Positions 8,596 through 18,362 of a stretch of 64,000 bases of DNA are shown piece by piece. Below the pieces are notes generated by a model. The model saw nothing but the letters and a program-made list of their open reading frames with translations, was not told the origin of the DNA and searched no databases. The number at the start of each line of letters is the position of its first letter. Positions within the stretch are counted from its first letter, which is position 1. A program made the position numbers and the translations under genes. Where the stretch lies: the NCBI GenBank assembly GCA_026119855.1, contig JAOWBW010001048.1, forward strand, positions 1 to 64,000, given 5' to 3'. Source of the DNA: Campanula takesimana. Lineage: Eukaryota > Streptophyta > Magnoliopsida > Asterales > Campanulaceae.

Positions 8596-10953
8596 CTATG
8601 CTATCAACTCATCCATGTAACCTTGGTACCGCTGCAGGCAAGGATCAATAGTTTTCCATTTCTTCGCCGTTTGGTTAATAATCAAAGCAGAGTCTCCGTA
8701 CACTTCTAACTCTTTCACGTTGCGTTCTAGGGCGGCCTCCAATCCGGCTATACACGCCTCATACTCGGCGGCGTTGTTGGTTGCTGAAAAGTTCAGCTTG
8801 ATGGCTATGGGAGTGTGCTCATCTTTGGGATCAATAAGTAGGAGTCCGACTCCATTCCCTCGCTTGTTTGCAGCCCCTTCAAAGAATAATTGCCACCTTT
8901 CTGCGACCTCAATTGCGAAAATGTCATCATCCGGGAACTCGGGGTCGGGTCCTCTCATCTCAGTGCTCGGAGCGTCTGCGAGCTGATCGGCCATTGCCCT
9001 CCCTTTGATTGCCTTCCTCGGTACATAAGTGATGTCGAACTCTCCCAAGAATACTGACCATTTAGCGAGTCTCATAGAAAGGGATGGTTTATCGAACAGG
9101 TACTTGATAGGATCCATTTTCGAGACTAGTAAGATCGGATGGGATACCATGTAGTGCTTGAGCTTCGTCACCACCCATACTAGGCCTACGCAGGTCTTCT
9201 CGAGCGCAGAGTAATTGAGCTCGCTGCCTTGTAACTTTCGACTGACAAAGTACACTGCATTCTCAATCCGGGAATCTTTGGCTTCTTGTGCTAACATGGC
9301 TCCGACGGCGGTATCTGTCACAGTTAAGTATAGTAGCAACGGCTTCTCCTTATGCGGCGGGCGCAGGATTGGGGTATTCACCAAATATTGTTTGATCCTT
9401 TCGAAGGCTATCTGACAGTCATGATCCCACTCCACACTGGCTGTTTTCCTCATTAGCTTGAAAATTGGTTCGCAGATGGTGGTCAGCTGATTGATAAACC
9501 GACTGATGTATTGCAGGCGTCCCATGAATCCCTTTATCTCTGTCTCGGTACGGGGTGGCTTCATCTCCAGGATGGCTTGAATCTTCCTTGGGTCGGCTTC
9601 GATCCCATTTTCGGTGACCATGTAACCCAATACTTTCCCTCTACGAACTCCAAAGGTGCATTTTGCCGGGTTCAAACGCATGGCGTGTTCTCTCAACCTG
9701 TTGAAGAATTTTCTGAGATCTATCAAGTGCTGGCCCCCAGACCCTTTTGAATGTATAATCATGTCATCCACGTACACCTCAATCTCCTTGTGGATTATAT
9801 CATGGAATAAAGTCGTAACTGCCCGTTGGTAGGTAGCCCCAGCGTTCCTCAGCCCAAATGGCATGACGGTATAGCAAAAAGTCCCCCATGGGGTGGTGAA
9901 AGCTGTTTTTTCTTGGTCCTCCTCGGCCATCTTGATTTGGTTATAGCTGGCAAACCCATCAACAAATGACTTGACCTCATAATGGGCGGTCGCATCCACC
10001 AACATGTCAATATTTGGCAAGGGGAAGTCATCCTTTGGCGTAGCTTTGTTGAGATCCCGAAAATGCACACATACTCTGACTTTACCGTTGGATTTCTTGA
10101 CAGTCACCAGATTTGATAACCAAGTTGGATATTCGATCACCCTGATGAAACCCACACGGAGTAGTTTCTCAATCTCTTCCTTCACTTGCAAAGACCATTC
10201 CGGCTTAATGCGGCGCAGTTTTTGCTTGACTGGCTTAGCGTCTGGTGCTGTCGGGATTCTGTGCTCTACGATCGAGTTGTCGAGCCCCGGCATGTCCTTA
10301 TACGACCATGCAAACACATCCACATATTCTTTGAGTAGCTCAATCAGTGCTTCCCTTTCGGCTCCGCTGAAGAAGCTTCCAATCTGCGTTTCCTTAGGCT
10401 CGGCTTTGGTCCCCAAATTCACGCATGTTAACACCTCATCGGCAGCTTGGGCTCGAGATTCTTTTTGATTAATAACCTGTTCTGAAATCTCTTTAATGTA
10501 TTCATCGTTTAATGTGTTTGTGTCTGCCTCTCCTAATGAATCATTATTAACTAAGTGTATATCATTAGTTTGATTATTAGCCAATTTATCAGTTACAGAA
10601 GTGACTATGGAGGGATACTCGGAAAGGTCGAGGGTTTCATTCATAGCAAAAGGGAAAATAGCGTTTGCAACAAGATCATAGTCTTCAGACGTAAGGTCGT
10701 CAGACTTAGAGGAAGACTCAAATTCAAAATGTAAAACACTAGACTCTAGGGATGGGGATTTTGAGCGAGTGACAGGAGATGCAGCAGGAGTGGCGACAGG
10801 AGAAGGAGTAAGCCCCAGTGTTCCCACCATAAATTCCAGAGTAGCTATAGGTCCCCCAATGATGCACCTATTCTTGAGCTTGTCCCCCATGGGTACCACC
10901 AATGTCCTTGGGTCCACCTTATCTTCAGAATCATCCCCGATGACGGCAACCAT
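8596..10953 (-). CDS. Reverse transcriptase with dual RNase H (element A pol)
   Basis: 785-residue open frame. RT catalytic residues are Asp332 (VDGFASYNQI) and Asp396-Asp397 in YVDD at 394-397. A connecting RNase H of Ty3 type spans about 530-660. A second RNase H at about 685-785 (LFFEGAANKRGNGVG, AAEYEACIAG, VYGDSALIINQ) is the extra 'archaeal-type' RNase H known from the Tat lineage. Two oddities: RT motif VCVHFRDLNK has His where VDFRDLNK is usual, and the first acidic residue of the second RNase H is Glu692 instead of Asp. The frame overlaps Gag-Pro by about 109 bp in a different frame, and coding similarity runs across that overlap, so translation needs a frameshift or this is a mutation. 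A TAG at 8596 separates it from integrase. Confidence 0.9.
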   Translation of the reverse strand: MVAVIGDDSEDKVDPRTLVVPMGDKLKNRCIIGGPIATLEFMVGTLGLTPSPVATPAASPVTRSKSPSLESSVLHFEFESSSKSDDLTSEDYDLVANAIFPFAMNETLDLSEYPSIVTSVTDKLANNQTNDIHLVNNDSLGEADTNTLNDEYIKEISEQVINQKESRAQAADEVLTCVNLGTKAEPKETQIGSFFSGAEREALIELLKEYVDVFAWSYKDMPGLDNSIVEHRIPTAPDAKPVKQKLRRIKPEWSLQVKEEIEKLLRVGFIRVIEYPTWLSNLVTVKKSNGKVRVCVHFRDLNKATPKDDFPLPNIDMLVDATAHYEVKSFVDGFASYNQIKMAEEDQEKTAFTTPWGTFCYTVMPFGLRNAGATYQRAVTTLFHDIIHKEIEVYVDDMIIHSKGSGGQHLIDLRKFFNRLREHAMRLNPAKCTFGVRRGKVLGYMVTENGIEADPRKIQAILEMKPPRTETEIKGFMGRLQYISRFINQLTTICEPIFKLMRKTASVEWDHDCQIAFERIKQYLVNTPILRPPHKEKPLLLYLTVTDTAVGAMLAQEAKDSRIENAVYFVSRKLQGSELNYSALEKTCVGLVWVVTKLKHYMVSHPILLVSKMDPIKYLFDKPSLSMRLAKWSVFLGEFDITYVPRKAIKGRAMADQLADAPSTEMRGPDPEFPDDDIFAIEVAERWQLFFEGAANKRGNGVGLLLIDPKDEHTPIAIKLNFSATNNAAEYEACIAGLEAALERNVKELEVYGDSALIINQTAKKWKTIDPCLQRYQGYMDELIA

Positions 10954-13900
10954 GTCTTCATGCAGCCCAGATTACCCAGATGTTGGAGCAGATATTGGCC
11001 GTCCCACGTCTCAGTCAAACTTGGAGTTTCTGCGGCTTCTATTGCTGGCTTGTCAAGGGTTGCGGCTTCAAGTTGATCTGCCAAGTCATCTGCAACCTTG
11101 GTGGAGTACTCATGCCTGATGGTTCTAATTCTGCCCGTGGCTTTGTCATATTCCATGTAAGTCAGCTTCATGTTGGACCGATCGAATTCCACATCTCTGA
11201 AAATCTCGAACCCTTTCTGCAACTTCCCAGTGGGGTCAATCCATGGCTCTGCGAACTCAAAACACGAAAACTCCTCGCCTTCCCTAACAAAGTAGTTATT
11301 TAGGGACAGACGGTATGGCCGCATTTCGGGCTTTTTGTAGGGAAGTTTCATCTTTTTAAGCAATTCTATCCTCTGTTGCTCCATCTTGTCTTCAAGAGTA
11401 AGGGTGTATCCTAGACCAAACAACCCTCGATGATTAATCTCTTCAACCAATTCTGTGGGGCCTTGCAAGTTCTTACCTAGCCCCAGCCCCGGTATAAAAC
11501 CCATGTTACGCAGTATCTTGACAACAGGTGCCACTTTGTCCGTTGTTTTGGTGAGGTCGATGGTGCAGATCTGTGTTTGAGCAACTATTTCGAAGCCATT
11601 GAAGAGTCGGCTCTCCTCCCCATGCTGAATCTGTAATACAGGAACGCCCTTGGTGTCCGTCCCTTGGGCAGTTACAAGATCACTGTAGATGATGGTCACT
11701 TCATTACCAGATTGAAACTTCACACACTGATGCAGGGAAGACGGGACAGCGCCCGACTGATGTAACCATGGCCGGCCGAGGAGGAGTGAGAAGGTTGCGG
11801 GGATGTCTATGACGTGGAAGTCGGTTGGCAGGATCTTTGTTCCGATGGTAATGGGCAAGGTGACTTCGCCTATCACGGCGCGGCATGTAGAGTCATAAGC
11901 TTTGATGGTTTGTTTGGATGGGCGTAAATCAACACCATGAACGCCAACCACATCCATCATCCTTGAAGGCAGGATATTAATAGCAGAACCATTGTCAATG
12001 AATACACGGGGAATCTTCTTGCCATTTACTTCGACAGTGATGTACAAAGGCTCATTATGATCAACTCCGAACACTGGCTTGTCTAGCTCCGAGAAGGTGA
12101 TGATGTTTCCATAGTGGATATTACCAATCATGTGGGTGACGTCCTCCGGGGTAATAGTGGATGGTACCATGGTGGCGGCGAGGTTTTGCTCGAGCATGAG
12201 GCGATGGGCTAGGGAGGAGGTGAGTAGGGACCATAGTGAAATATGGGCTTGGGTTTGTTTGAGTTGAGTGAGGATAGGGTCTTCTTTATCTAGGTCGGCT
12301 TGCTCGGGTTCCTTCCCAAAGACTTTCTTTGCACCCTTCGGGTCGGATTGGTACACTTGACCAGATCTTGTAAGGAGACAAACTTCCGCACGTAGCTCCT
12401 CCAAAGACAATGGCGTGTCAGGACAAGGGGGCGAAACTTCGATCTTTTCGGCCTCCTCGAAGATTTCGGCCCAAGAAAGAGGTTGAGGGGGCTTGGGATT
12501 CTCCTCCTCTAGAGATTCGACTTCACTTACTAGTTCTTCTAAAGACAACAAGTAGCAAGAAGATTCTTTATTATTAGTCATTGAAATATAACCCATCTCA
12601 TCACAGTCCGCCACAACAGGCTCGGCCGGATCAGTGATCTCACTAAGTTCTACCATGAGTACATTGCTAGCTACATAATCTCTAGGGTCTTCGATGACTC
12701 CCTTGTGGATGAGCTCTTGCACGGCCTTCTTGAGTTCAAAACATTCTTCGGTAGTGTGACCGGTGCACTTGTGGTAGTGGCAAAACTTCGACAAATCGCA
12801 ACCAAGGCGGGGAAGGTGTCCTTCTAATGGTTCAAGCATTTCTAGCGTCACCAATGCCATGAAGATATCCACCATCGTGAGCCCTATCTTGTCAAGGGCA
12901 TCCATGAGCTCTAGGATACTAATCTCGCATGTTTGCACCATATTCACCCCACCTCCATTGTTAGGAAGAGGGTTATTCACCACATTAGGACCCTTTGGCT
13001 TCTCAATCTTCTTGTCATTGATCAACCCTTGTACTACACGCTTCAATTGAATACAACCATCCGTTGTGTGCCCGATGTGCTTGTGATACTTGCAGAACTT
13101 GGAGGCGTCCAAATCACTTCTTGGGTAGGCAGGTTGGTAATTTTCTAACGGCTTGATGAGACCTCTCTTGACTAACACGTCAAAGACTTTCCCCATAGGC
13201 ATTCCAAAGTCGTCAAAGTGCTCCCTCTCTCTTTGCGGCGGAGCCCCATTCCTTGTTACGGCTTGAACATCTAACGGGACCTCTTTCTGAACCATATTCA
13301 CTTGGCCGACGGCCTCCTTTCCACCCCTAGGAGGCGCAGGCGCAGTAGGAGCCTTGTAGCGGAAGGAGTTGTTGTTGTTGGTCTTTGGACTTTCCTTTGG
13401 CGGCACAATCCCAGTGAACCCTGCTTCGTACCTTACTCCGGCGTCAACCATTTCCCGCAAATCAGGGAAGTAACCATTACCTATAGCTGCTTTCATCTCC
13501 GGTAGCAAGCACTTGTAGAAAATCTGTTTCTGTTCCTTCGCCTTTGGTGGGTATTGGACCTCACACAACCGATGGTTCCACCTCTTGTAAAAATCATAAA
13601 TAGCCTCGCCGGGTTTTTGCATAGTGTTCTCAAGATCCGTTCGATTCACATGCCAATCCAAGTTAGCCTGATACTTCTCACAGAAAATAGCGCTGATCTG
13701 ATCCCACGTTTGCCTCTCGCTTGGCTCTAACCCCAAGAACCAACGCAGAGCTATACCATCCAAAGTGCTATGAAATACGCGAGCCATTTGTTCGTTGGTG
13801 CAGTCACGAGCCCTCATGGCCAACACATAACTATCCAAATGAGTCTTACGACACGAGTCACCATGAAACATTGCCACCTTAGGCATCTTGAAATCCTTGG

Positions 13901-14678
13901 GGAGAGCCCCCACTTGGCTAGGGTTGATTGTCTTGGTAGTCGGTGCACTTTGCTTATCTACGGTCTCAATCAACTTTCGCATTTGCTCTTGCATGGCCAT
14001 AACCACAGGGTGATTGGAGATGTCGGGGATAGTTTCTGACAGAGTGACGGGAGGAGTAGTGGAAGCAGTAGCAGCGGCCATCCCAATACTCAGAGGCAAC
14101 GAGGGTGCGGGTAGTTTGCTAGCGGAGAGGTAGCCGCCAAGCAGTTCGGGGGAAGGTTCATAGACGGCCTTGTTCTTGCTCATGGTAGTGAAACCTTGTT
14201 GGGTGTAGAGAGAAGGAGGTGGAACATTGCGGTAGCTCGGGAATGGGAAGGCAGTAGCATTGGTGTTGGGGGGACAGTTGGTGTTGACTTCTTCATCCTC
14301 GACATAAATGAAATTCTCTCCATCGGGCACCAGTTTAGTTCCCTTTTGTTGAATGTGACCCTTCAACTGTTGGTTCTGGTCTTCCAGCACCTTGTTGCTT
14401 TCCTCGAGATTCTTGATCTTTGCTTCGAGAACGGCGAGGAAGTTCTGGAGGCTTGGGGGGATACCATTGAGAGCAGCCTCGGTGTTGAGCTCGGCGGCAC
14501 TGGCAGGAGGAGCAGAGGCTGAAGCTGAAGCAGGAGTTGACATTGCTGATGACGAGACTGAGAACGTGGACGGAGTAGAAGCTTCACGTTGTAGTCGACC
14601 ACCCGAACGGATCCAAACTTGCTTTGCTGAAAGGTTGAAGGGCAATGGAGCTTTAGGAGAGGGGGAAGGCTCATGCAA
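10845..14678 (-). CDS. Gag-protease polyprotein with G-patch (element A)
   Basis: 1277-residue open frame. Order: low-complexity N-terminus, short coiled coil (about 80-110), Gag core (about 255-420, from LPKDFKMPKVAMFHGDSC), then two zinc-knuckle-like motifs of form CX2HX4HX4C at Cys529 and Cys633. Each knuckle lies inside a repeated module of about 100 residues. The retropepsin-like protease has its active site at Asp895 (IDNGSAINILPSR), with the second motif SLLLGRPWLH near 964-973. A G-patch follows at about 1052-1090 (MGFIPGLGLGKNLQG). Gag forms the particle and binds element RNA; the protease cuts the polyprotein. The last 30 or so residues, after the overlap with pol, look like out-of-frame read-on. 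The start at 14678 is the first Met; the true start could be internal. Confidence 0.9.
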   Translation of the reverse strand: MHEPSPSPKAPLPFNLSAKQVWIRSGGRLQREASTPSTFSVSSSAMSTPASASASAPPASAAELNTEAALNGIPPSLQNFLAVLEAKIKNLEESNKVLEDQNQQLKGHIQQKGTKLVPDGENFIYVEDEEVNTNCPPNTNATAFPFPSYRNVPPPSLYTQQGFTTMSKNKAVYEPSPELLGGYLSASKLPAPSLPLSIGMAAATASTTPPVTLSETIPDISNHPVVMAMQEQMRKLIETVDKQSAPTTKTINPSQVGALPKDFKMPKVAMFHGDSCRKTHLDSYVLAMRARDCTNEQMARVFHSTLDGIALRWFLGLEPSERQTWDQISAIFCEKYQANLDWHVNRTDLENTMQKPGEAIYDFYKRWNHRLCEVQYPPKAKEQKQIFYKCLLPEMKAAIGNGYFPDLREMVDAGVRYEAGFTGIVPPKESPKTNNNNSFRYKAPTAPAPPRGGKEAVGQVNMVQKEVPLDVQAVTRNGAPPQREREHFDDFGMPMGKVFDVLVKRGLIKPLENYQPAYPRSDLDASKFCKYHKHIGHTTDGCIQLKRVVQGLINDKKIEKPKGPNVVNNPLPNNGGGVNMVQTCEISILELMDALDKIGLTMVDIFMALVTLEMLEPLEGHLPRLGCDLSKFCHYHKCTGHTTEECFELKKAVQELIHKGVIEDPRDYVASNVLMVELSEITDPAEPVVADCDEMGYISMTNNKESSCYLLSLEELVSEVESLEEENPKPPQPLSWAEIFEEAEKIEVSPPCPDTPLSLEELRAEVCLLTRSGQVYQSDPKGAKKVFGKEPEQADLDKEDPILTQLKQTQAHISLWSLLTSSLAHRLMLEQNLAATMVPSTITPEDVTHMIGNIHYGNIITFSELDKPVFGVDHNEPLYITVEVNGKKIPRVFIDNGSAINILPSRMMDVVGVHGVDLRPSKQTIKAYDSTCRAVIGEVTLPITIGTKILPTDFHVIDIPATFSLLLGRPWLHQSGAVPSSLHQCVKFQSGNEVTIIYSDLVTAQGTDTKGVPVLQIQHGEESRLFNGFEIVAQTQICTIDLTKTTDKVAPVVKILRNMGFIPGLGLGKNLQGPTELVEEINHRGLFGLGYTLTLEDKMEQQRIELLKKMKLPYKKPEMRPYRLSLNNYFVREGEEFSCFEFAEPWIDPTGKLQKGFEIFRDVEFDRSNMKLTYMEYDKATGRIRTIRHEYSTKVADDLADQLEAATLDKPAIEAAETPSLTETWDGQYLLQHLGNLGCMKTWLPSSGMILKIRWTQGHWWYPWGTSSRIGASLGDL

Positions 14679-15529
14679 AGTATATTTTAATTTATGAAAA
14701 CATACATTATTTACATCCTAATCGGTTGGAAGGGGTACCCCTTTTTCGCAACTAGTTAGAAGACTACGATTAGTGGGGGCCATCATTACGTCTATAGACC
14801 CCTCGTTTTTCACCTGCATTGCACACCCCCAAACGGACAATTTGGGCGAGGGTCCTATAGGGCAAGCGGCTTCCACCAACCATCGGATCCTACGACTAAC
14901 CCTTCCTTAAAGGCATTTAACGTGATGTCTATGTTGCATCCTACGCAAGTTAATGATGAGCGGAGATCTTGACAATAAACACTCATCTCGCCATGGCACG
15001 TCCCTTGTAGGGAAATCACTTTTTTGTGCACTTTCTCTCAAAGATATCGATTCATCATTGACTTGGGGATGGCTTGACATGGACAGCACGTTAATTGACT
15101 ATTAAGAAAAAACTAGCCAAACCAACCGGTCAAAACCTAGGTGTGATACCTATACTAGTGTGGGTTGACACGGGTTAGGTAAAAGGTTCCCACCGCTCGC
15201 GGAACGTACACGGTGAGTGGAGTAGACGAGTGACTCGAAAAGAGGGCGACAGTAGCGCACAAATTCCTGCACATCGAATACTCCGGGTAATGGGGACCTG
15301 TGCAGTGCTGACACGGACTAGTGGTAGTGTGTGGCAAGAAACTAATTCTTTTTAAGGAGAAAAGAGAGAAGTTTTTGATGTTAGGATGATGCAATGCAAT
15401 GTATGAGAGAGAGAGAGAGAGAGAATAATGTACAAGGGAGCATAGCAGAGTTTTGTTTGACCCTAAAACTAAAGCGAAGATAACAAAGGTACATGGTACA
15501 AGGTACAAGGTACAAGTATTAACATGGCG
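14679..15529 (-). other. Untranslated leader of element A
   Basis: Between the minisatellite and gag. Includes a (GA)n run around 15407-15424. It is homologous in reverse orientation to element F around 25613-25980, for example the CACACTACCACTAGTCCGTG segment. No coding support. Confidence 0.6.
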
Positions 15530-15985
15530 GAGTGCACGGGTGCATGTGTAAACATGGTAGGTGTGAGCACGTGTAAACATGGCAAGTGCATGTGTAAACA
15601 TGGCAAGTGTGTGTGCATGTGTTAAACATGGCAAGTGTGAGCATGTGTAAACATGGCAAGTGTGTGCATGTGTAAACATGGCAAGTATGTGAGGTGCATG
15701 TGTGAACATGGCAAGTGTGTGCATGTGTAAGCATGGCAGGTGTGCATGTGTAAACATGGCAAGTGTGTGCATGTGTAAACATGGCAGGTGTGCATGTGTA
15801 AACATGGCAAGTGTGTGCATGTGTAAACATGGCAAGTATGTGAGGTGCATGTGTGAACATGGCAAGTGTGTGCATGTGTAAACATGGCAGGTGTGCATGT
15901 GTAAACATGGCAAGTGTGTGTGCATGTGTAAGCATGGCAGGTGTGCATGTGTAAACATGGCAAGTGTAAGGTGCATGTGAGAACA
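15530..15985 (-). repeat. Minisatellite of about 26 bp in the leader of element A
   Basis: More than 15 tandem units built on TGCCATGTTTACACATGCAC, with unit lengths varying by a few bases. Because units contain no stop in any frame and are mostly not multiples of three, long artificial reading frames appear on the minus strand. A short version (about five units) sits at the matching place in element F, 25494-25612. Confidence 0.9.
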
Positions 15986-16047
15986 TGGCAAACATCATGA
16001 TGTGAACGAAAGTTAGACCCACTAAGTTTGAAAAAGTTTCAAAGCAG

Positions 16048-16065
16048 TCCCCAGCAGAGTCGCCA
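16048..16065 (-). other. Primer binding site of element A
   Basis: The minus strand reads TGGCGACTCTGCTGGGGA one base after the LTR. It begins TGG as expected for pairing with a tRNA CCA end. This PBS type is typical of Ogre/Tat elements and has been described as complementary to a tRNA-Arg. Elements D and F share this 18-mer exactly; B and C differ by one base. Confidence 0.85.
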
Positions 16066-16066
16066 C

Positions 16067-17213
16067 TGTGAATACCCCTTTCCGATGAAGCGACGCATGG
16101 GAAGTATCTTGTGATTATTTTTATTTACAAAAGGAATATTCTTAACGACATTAAAATTATGAGAGTCGCCACGCCGTTTTAATTAAAGCCAAAACATTGA
16201 AAAAAGCATGTTTAATGGGTTCGGGGGTCAAATTACAACAAGAGAAGAATATTGGACGTTATCACTCCTATTGCCCGAATGATCGGTCTTTCTATCATGA
16301 TGAATGTGTTAGTAGTGTGTTAGTGATTTAGACCGGATCCGAAGATTGCCTACGTTCCTCTCAATGTGAGAAGCTCAGGTCAGCGTAGTTCGCAGAGAAT
16401 TAGAATAGGCAGAAGAATCGGGATCATGCATAATGAGGGGGGAATTACCTAAAGATTAGGGTTTAGAAGTAGTTCCTAGATCATCCTCGGGTTGATGAAC
16501 CCTCGATCATCATCGGCTATGAAATAACATGTAATTATGAAGATCGCAACCCTAAATATGGCATAAATAAGGTTTTAATCTATGAACACGAAGAACATAT
16601 GAAGAACATATATGAACATATGAATGTGTATGCAAAGAATATGAAGAAACTATGAATAAACATGCAAGAACATGAATATTAAAGATCTACATTAGAAATA
16701 ATGCAAGAACGTGAAGAAATAAGTTAGAAAACTTACCTATGTTGGCAAGAAATAAACCTTGATCTTCTTGGAGGTTTGAATGCTAATTAGAGAGAAAAAT
16801 AGTGTTTAAGAACTCTCAAATTCGGACTTAGAGCTCTCAAAATCGGACCCCAAAACCAATGGAATGGAGTGGTTTATATAGTAAACTGATGGGAGGATCT
16901 GATGGTCCAGATCATCCGGCGCGAGGTTGGCCGCCTGGCCATTGTTGATGCCGGTTACAATAGTGGCCGCGTGGCCAAGATCAACGCGGAGCAATGTTGG
17001 CCGCGTGGCCAAGGCTGCCGGCTGACTTGATTCTTAAGCTAGGGTTTCTGCATGGTTTTAAGGAAACCATTTATTACCTAATTTGATAGATTTTGCCATA
17101 AATGAGATATTTTGGGAATCCGGGACAAGTCTTTGTAAGGTTTCTAATTCCTATAAAGTCCTTGTATATTTGGGAAAGTCCTAATAAACTCATTTTCAGG
17201 TCGGGTACTAACA
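16067..17213 (-). repeat. 5' LTR of element A (right copy)
   Basis: 1147 bp, TGTGAA...CTAACA. On the minus strand it has a TATA box at 16873-16880 with palindrome copies upstream at 16929-16940, 16965-16976 and 16999-17010. About 135 bp past the TATA box is a consensus splice donor ATAG/GTAAGT (16731-16740, reverse complement). A hairpin motif is at 16348-16391. Confidence 0.92.
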
Positions 17214-17217
17214 CTCA

Positions 17218-18342
17218 ACCACATAAGGAAAAACGACTTTTTTTTTTTTTTTTTTTTTTTTACAAAGTCGGAAGGACGTGGTCCTTTTTGGGGTTTCTAG
17301 GAAAATAGTGGAATCGTCACACTAGTATAAAGACCTTCTCGCGGTCTCATATACTCATCGGATTCCACCACGCTTGTGATACCTACATGTGACGGGATTA
17401 AACTAAATTAATGTAGTAAATCATACATGCGGGGACGGATTTTTATTTTCGTCCAAAATGCCCACTTTTGGTGACGGAGTTTTATTTCGTCCATTGTAAC
17501 AAGTTGACATGTATGATTTGAAGACATTAGTTTAGGGAAATCTCGATACATGAAAAAACCGATTTGAGTCATGGAGTGTTAGACCCTAGACTAGAATTGT
17601 GTGGCTTGTGCTCGGCTTGAATATGAGGCTTAAATGTCACCCCCGGCATGTAGTCATGAACTACGCCACGGGCTGAGGTTTACCGCTTCGAAAGAGCCAA
17701 GGTCGAGTGGAGCTTGAAACTTTCTAGGACGGGCCTCGACGGGTTTGGGGTTGGACTTGTGCGACTCGATAGTGAGCAGTTGATAAGAATATGTGCATGT
17801 AGTGTGAGGTCTAACATTTGACAAAACATTTTTTTTTTCCAAAAGAAATAAAAAAAAACAAATAAGCACATAATTACAACTTTCGAATCACCCGTGTGAC
17901 CGATAAAAATAAACAGAAAGTAAAAACTGTTTTGTGCAGGCCCGGTGCCCACACACTGTCAAAACCACTCTGTTCTGTGCACTGTTCTGTTTCTGGAAAA
18001 TGCCCAGAAGCGCGGGCATTAGGATGCCTAATCGGGCGGCGCGCGCGTTAGACAAAGAGGGGCAGAGGCGCCCGCATCTGGGTAATAACCTGTAAATCAG
18101 CGGGTTCAAGGGATTACCTTCACCCTAAATAAAAATGCTTTCCCCTGCAGAATTTGTTAGCACAGAAACATGGAATGGAAGGACAAGAAGGAAGACGGGC
18201 GATTCTGGTAATTGGGGTCGGACGCGCGCGCTTTAGGCCAAAGAGGCCAGAGGCGCGCGCTTCCCACCCTTTTTACCAGAATGCCCAGAAAACAGTAATA
18301 AGAACACCAAAAGTTAAGAACGCAAGTTTAACCCTCTAAATC
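17218..18342 (-). mobile_element. Leader of element B (Tat/Ogre-like), interrupted by element A
   Basis: Non-coding DNA leading to a PBS at 18343. The stretch from about 17635 to 17800 matches element C at 38330-38520 ('catgtagtcatgaactacgc'). A GC-rich part at 18005-18075 and 18215-18275 holds GCGCGC palindromes like those of the B and C LTRs. A T run lies at 17230-17260. The rest of B, to the left of A, is outside the window. Confidence 0.7.
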
Positions 18343-18361
18343 GTCCCCAGCGGAGTCGCCA
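18343..18361 (-). other. Primer binding site of element B
   Basis: The minus strand reads TGGCGACTCCGCTGGGGAC, one base from the LTR, so it differs from the element A site by one base. Confidence 0.8.
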
Positions 18362-18362
18362 C

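Larger units (their letters stand above)
6..17213 (-). mobile_element. Element A: Tat-type Ty3/gypsy LTR retrotransposon with antisense PMD and DUF7745-like genes
   Basis: A 17.2 kb element read on the minus strand. Two near-identical LTRs (6-1143 and 16067-17213) start TGTGAA and end CTAACA on the plus strand, flanked by CTCA at 2-5 and 17214-17217 as a short target duplication. Order along the minus strand is 5' LTR, PBS, minisatellite leader, Gag-Pro, RT with two RNase H domains, integrase, two genes on the opposite strand, tandem repeats, polypurine tract and 3' LTR. The dual RNase H and the long antisense cargo downstream of integrase are known features of the Tat/Ogre lineage. The pol frame has one in-frame stop and two frameshifts, so this copy is probably not autonomous, although its overall structure is intact. 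It is inserted in element B, whose leader resumes at 17218. Confidence 0.9.

Noticed and set aside
10004..10468. 154-codon plus-strand frame
   Set aside because: Opposite strand of the RT coding region.
15155..15991. Long Cys/His-rich reading frames on the minus strand
   Set aside because: They are the translation of the 26-bp minisatellite, open in all frames at once. No sign of coding.
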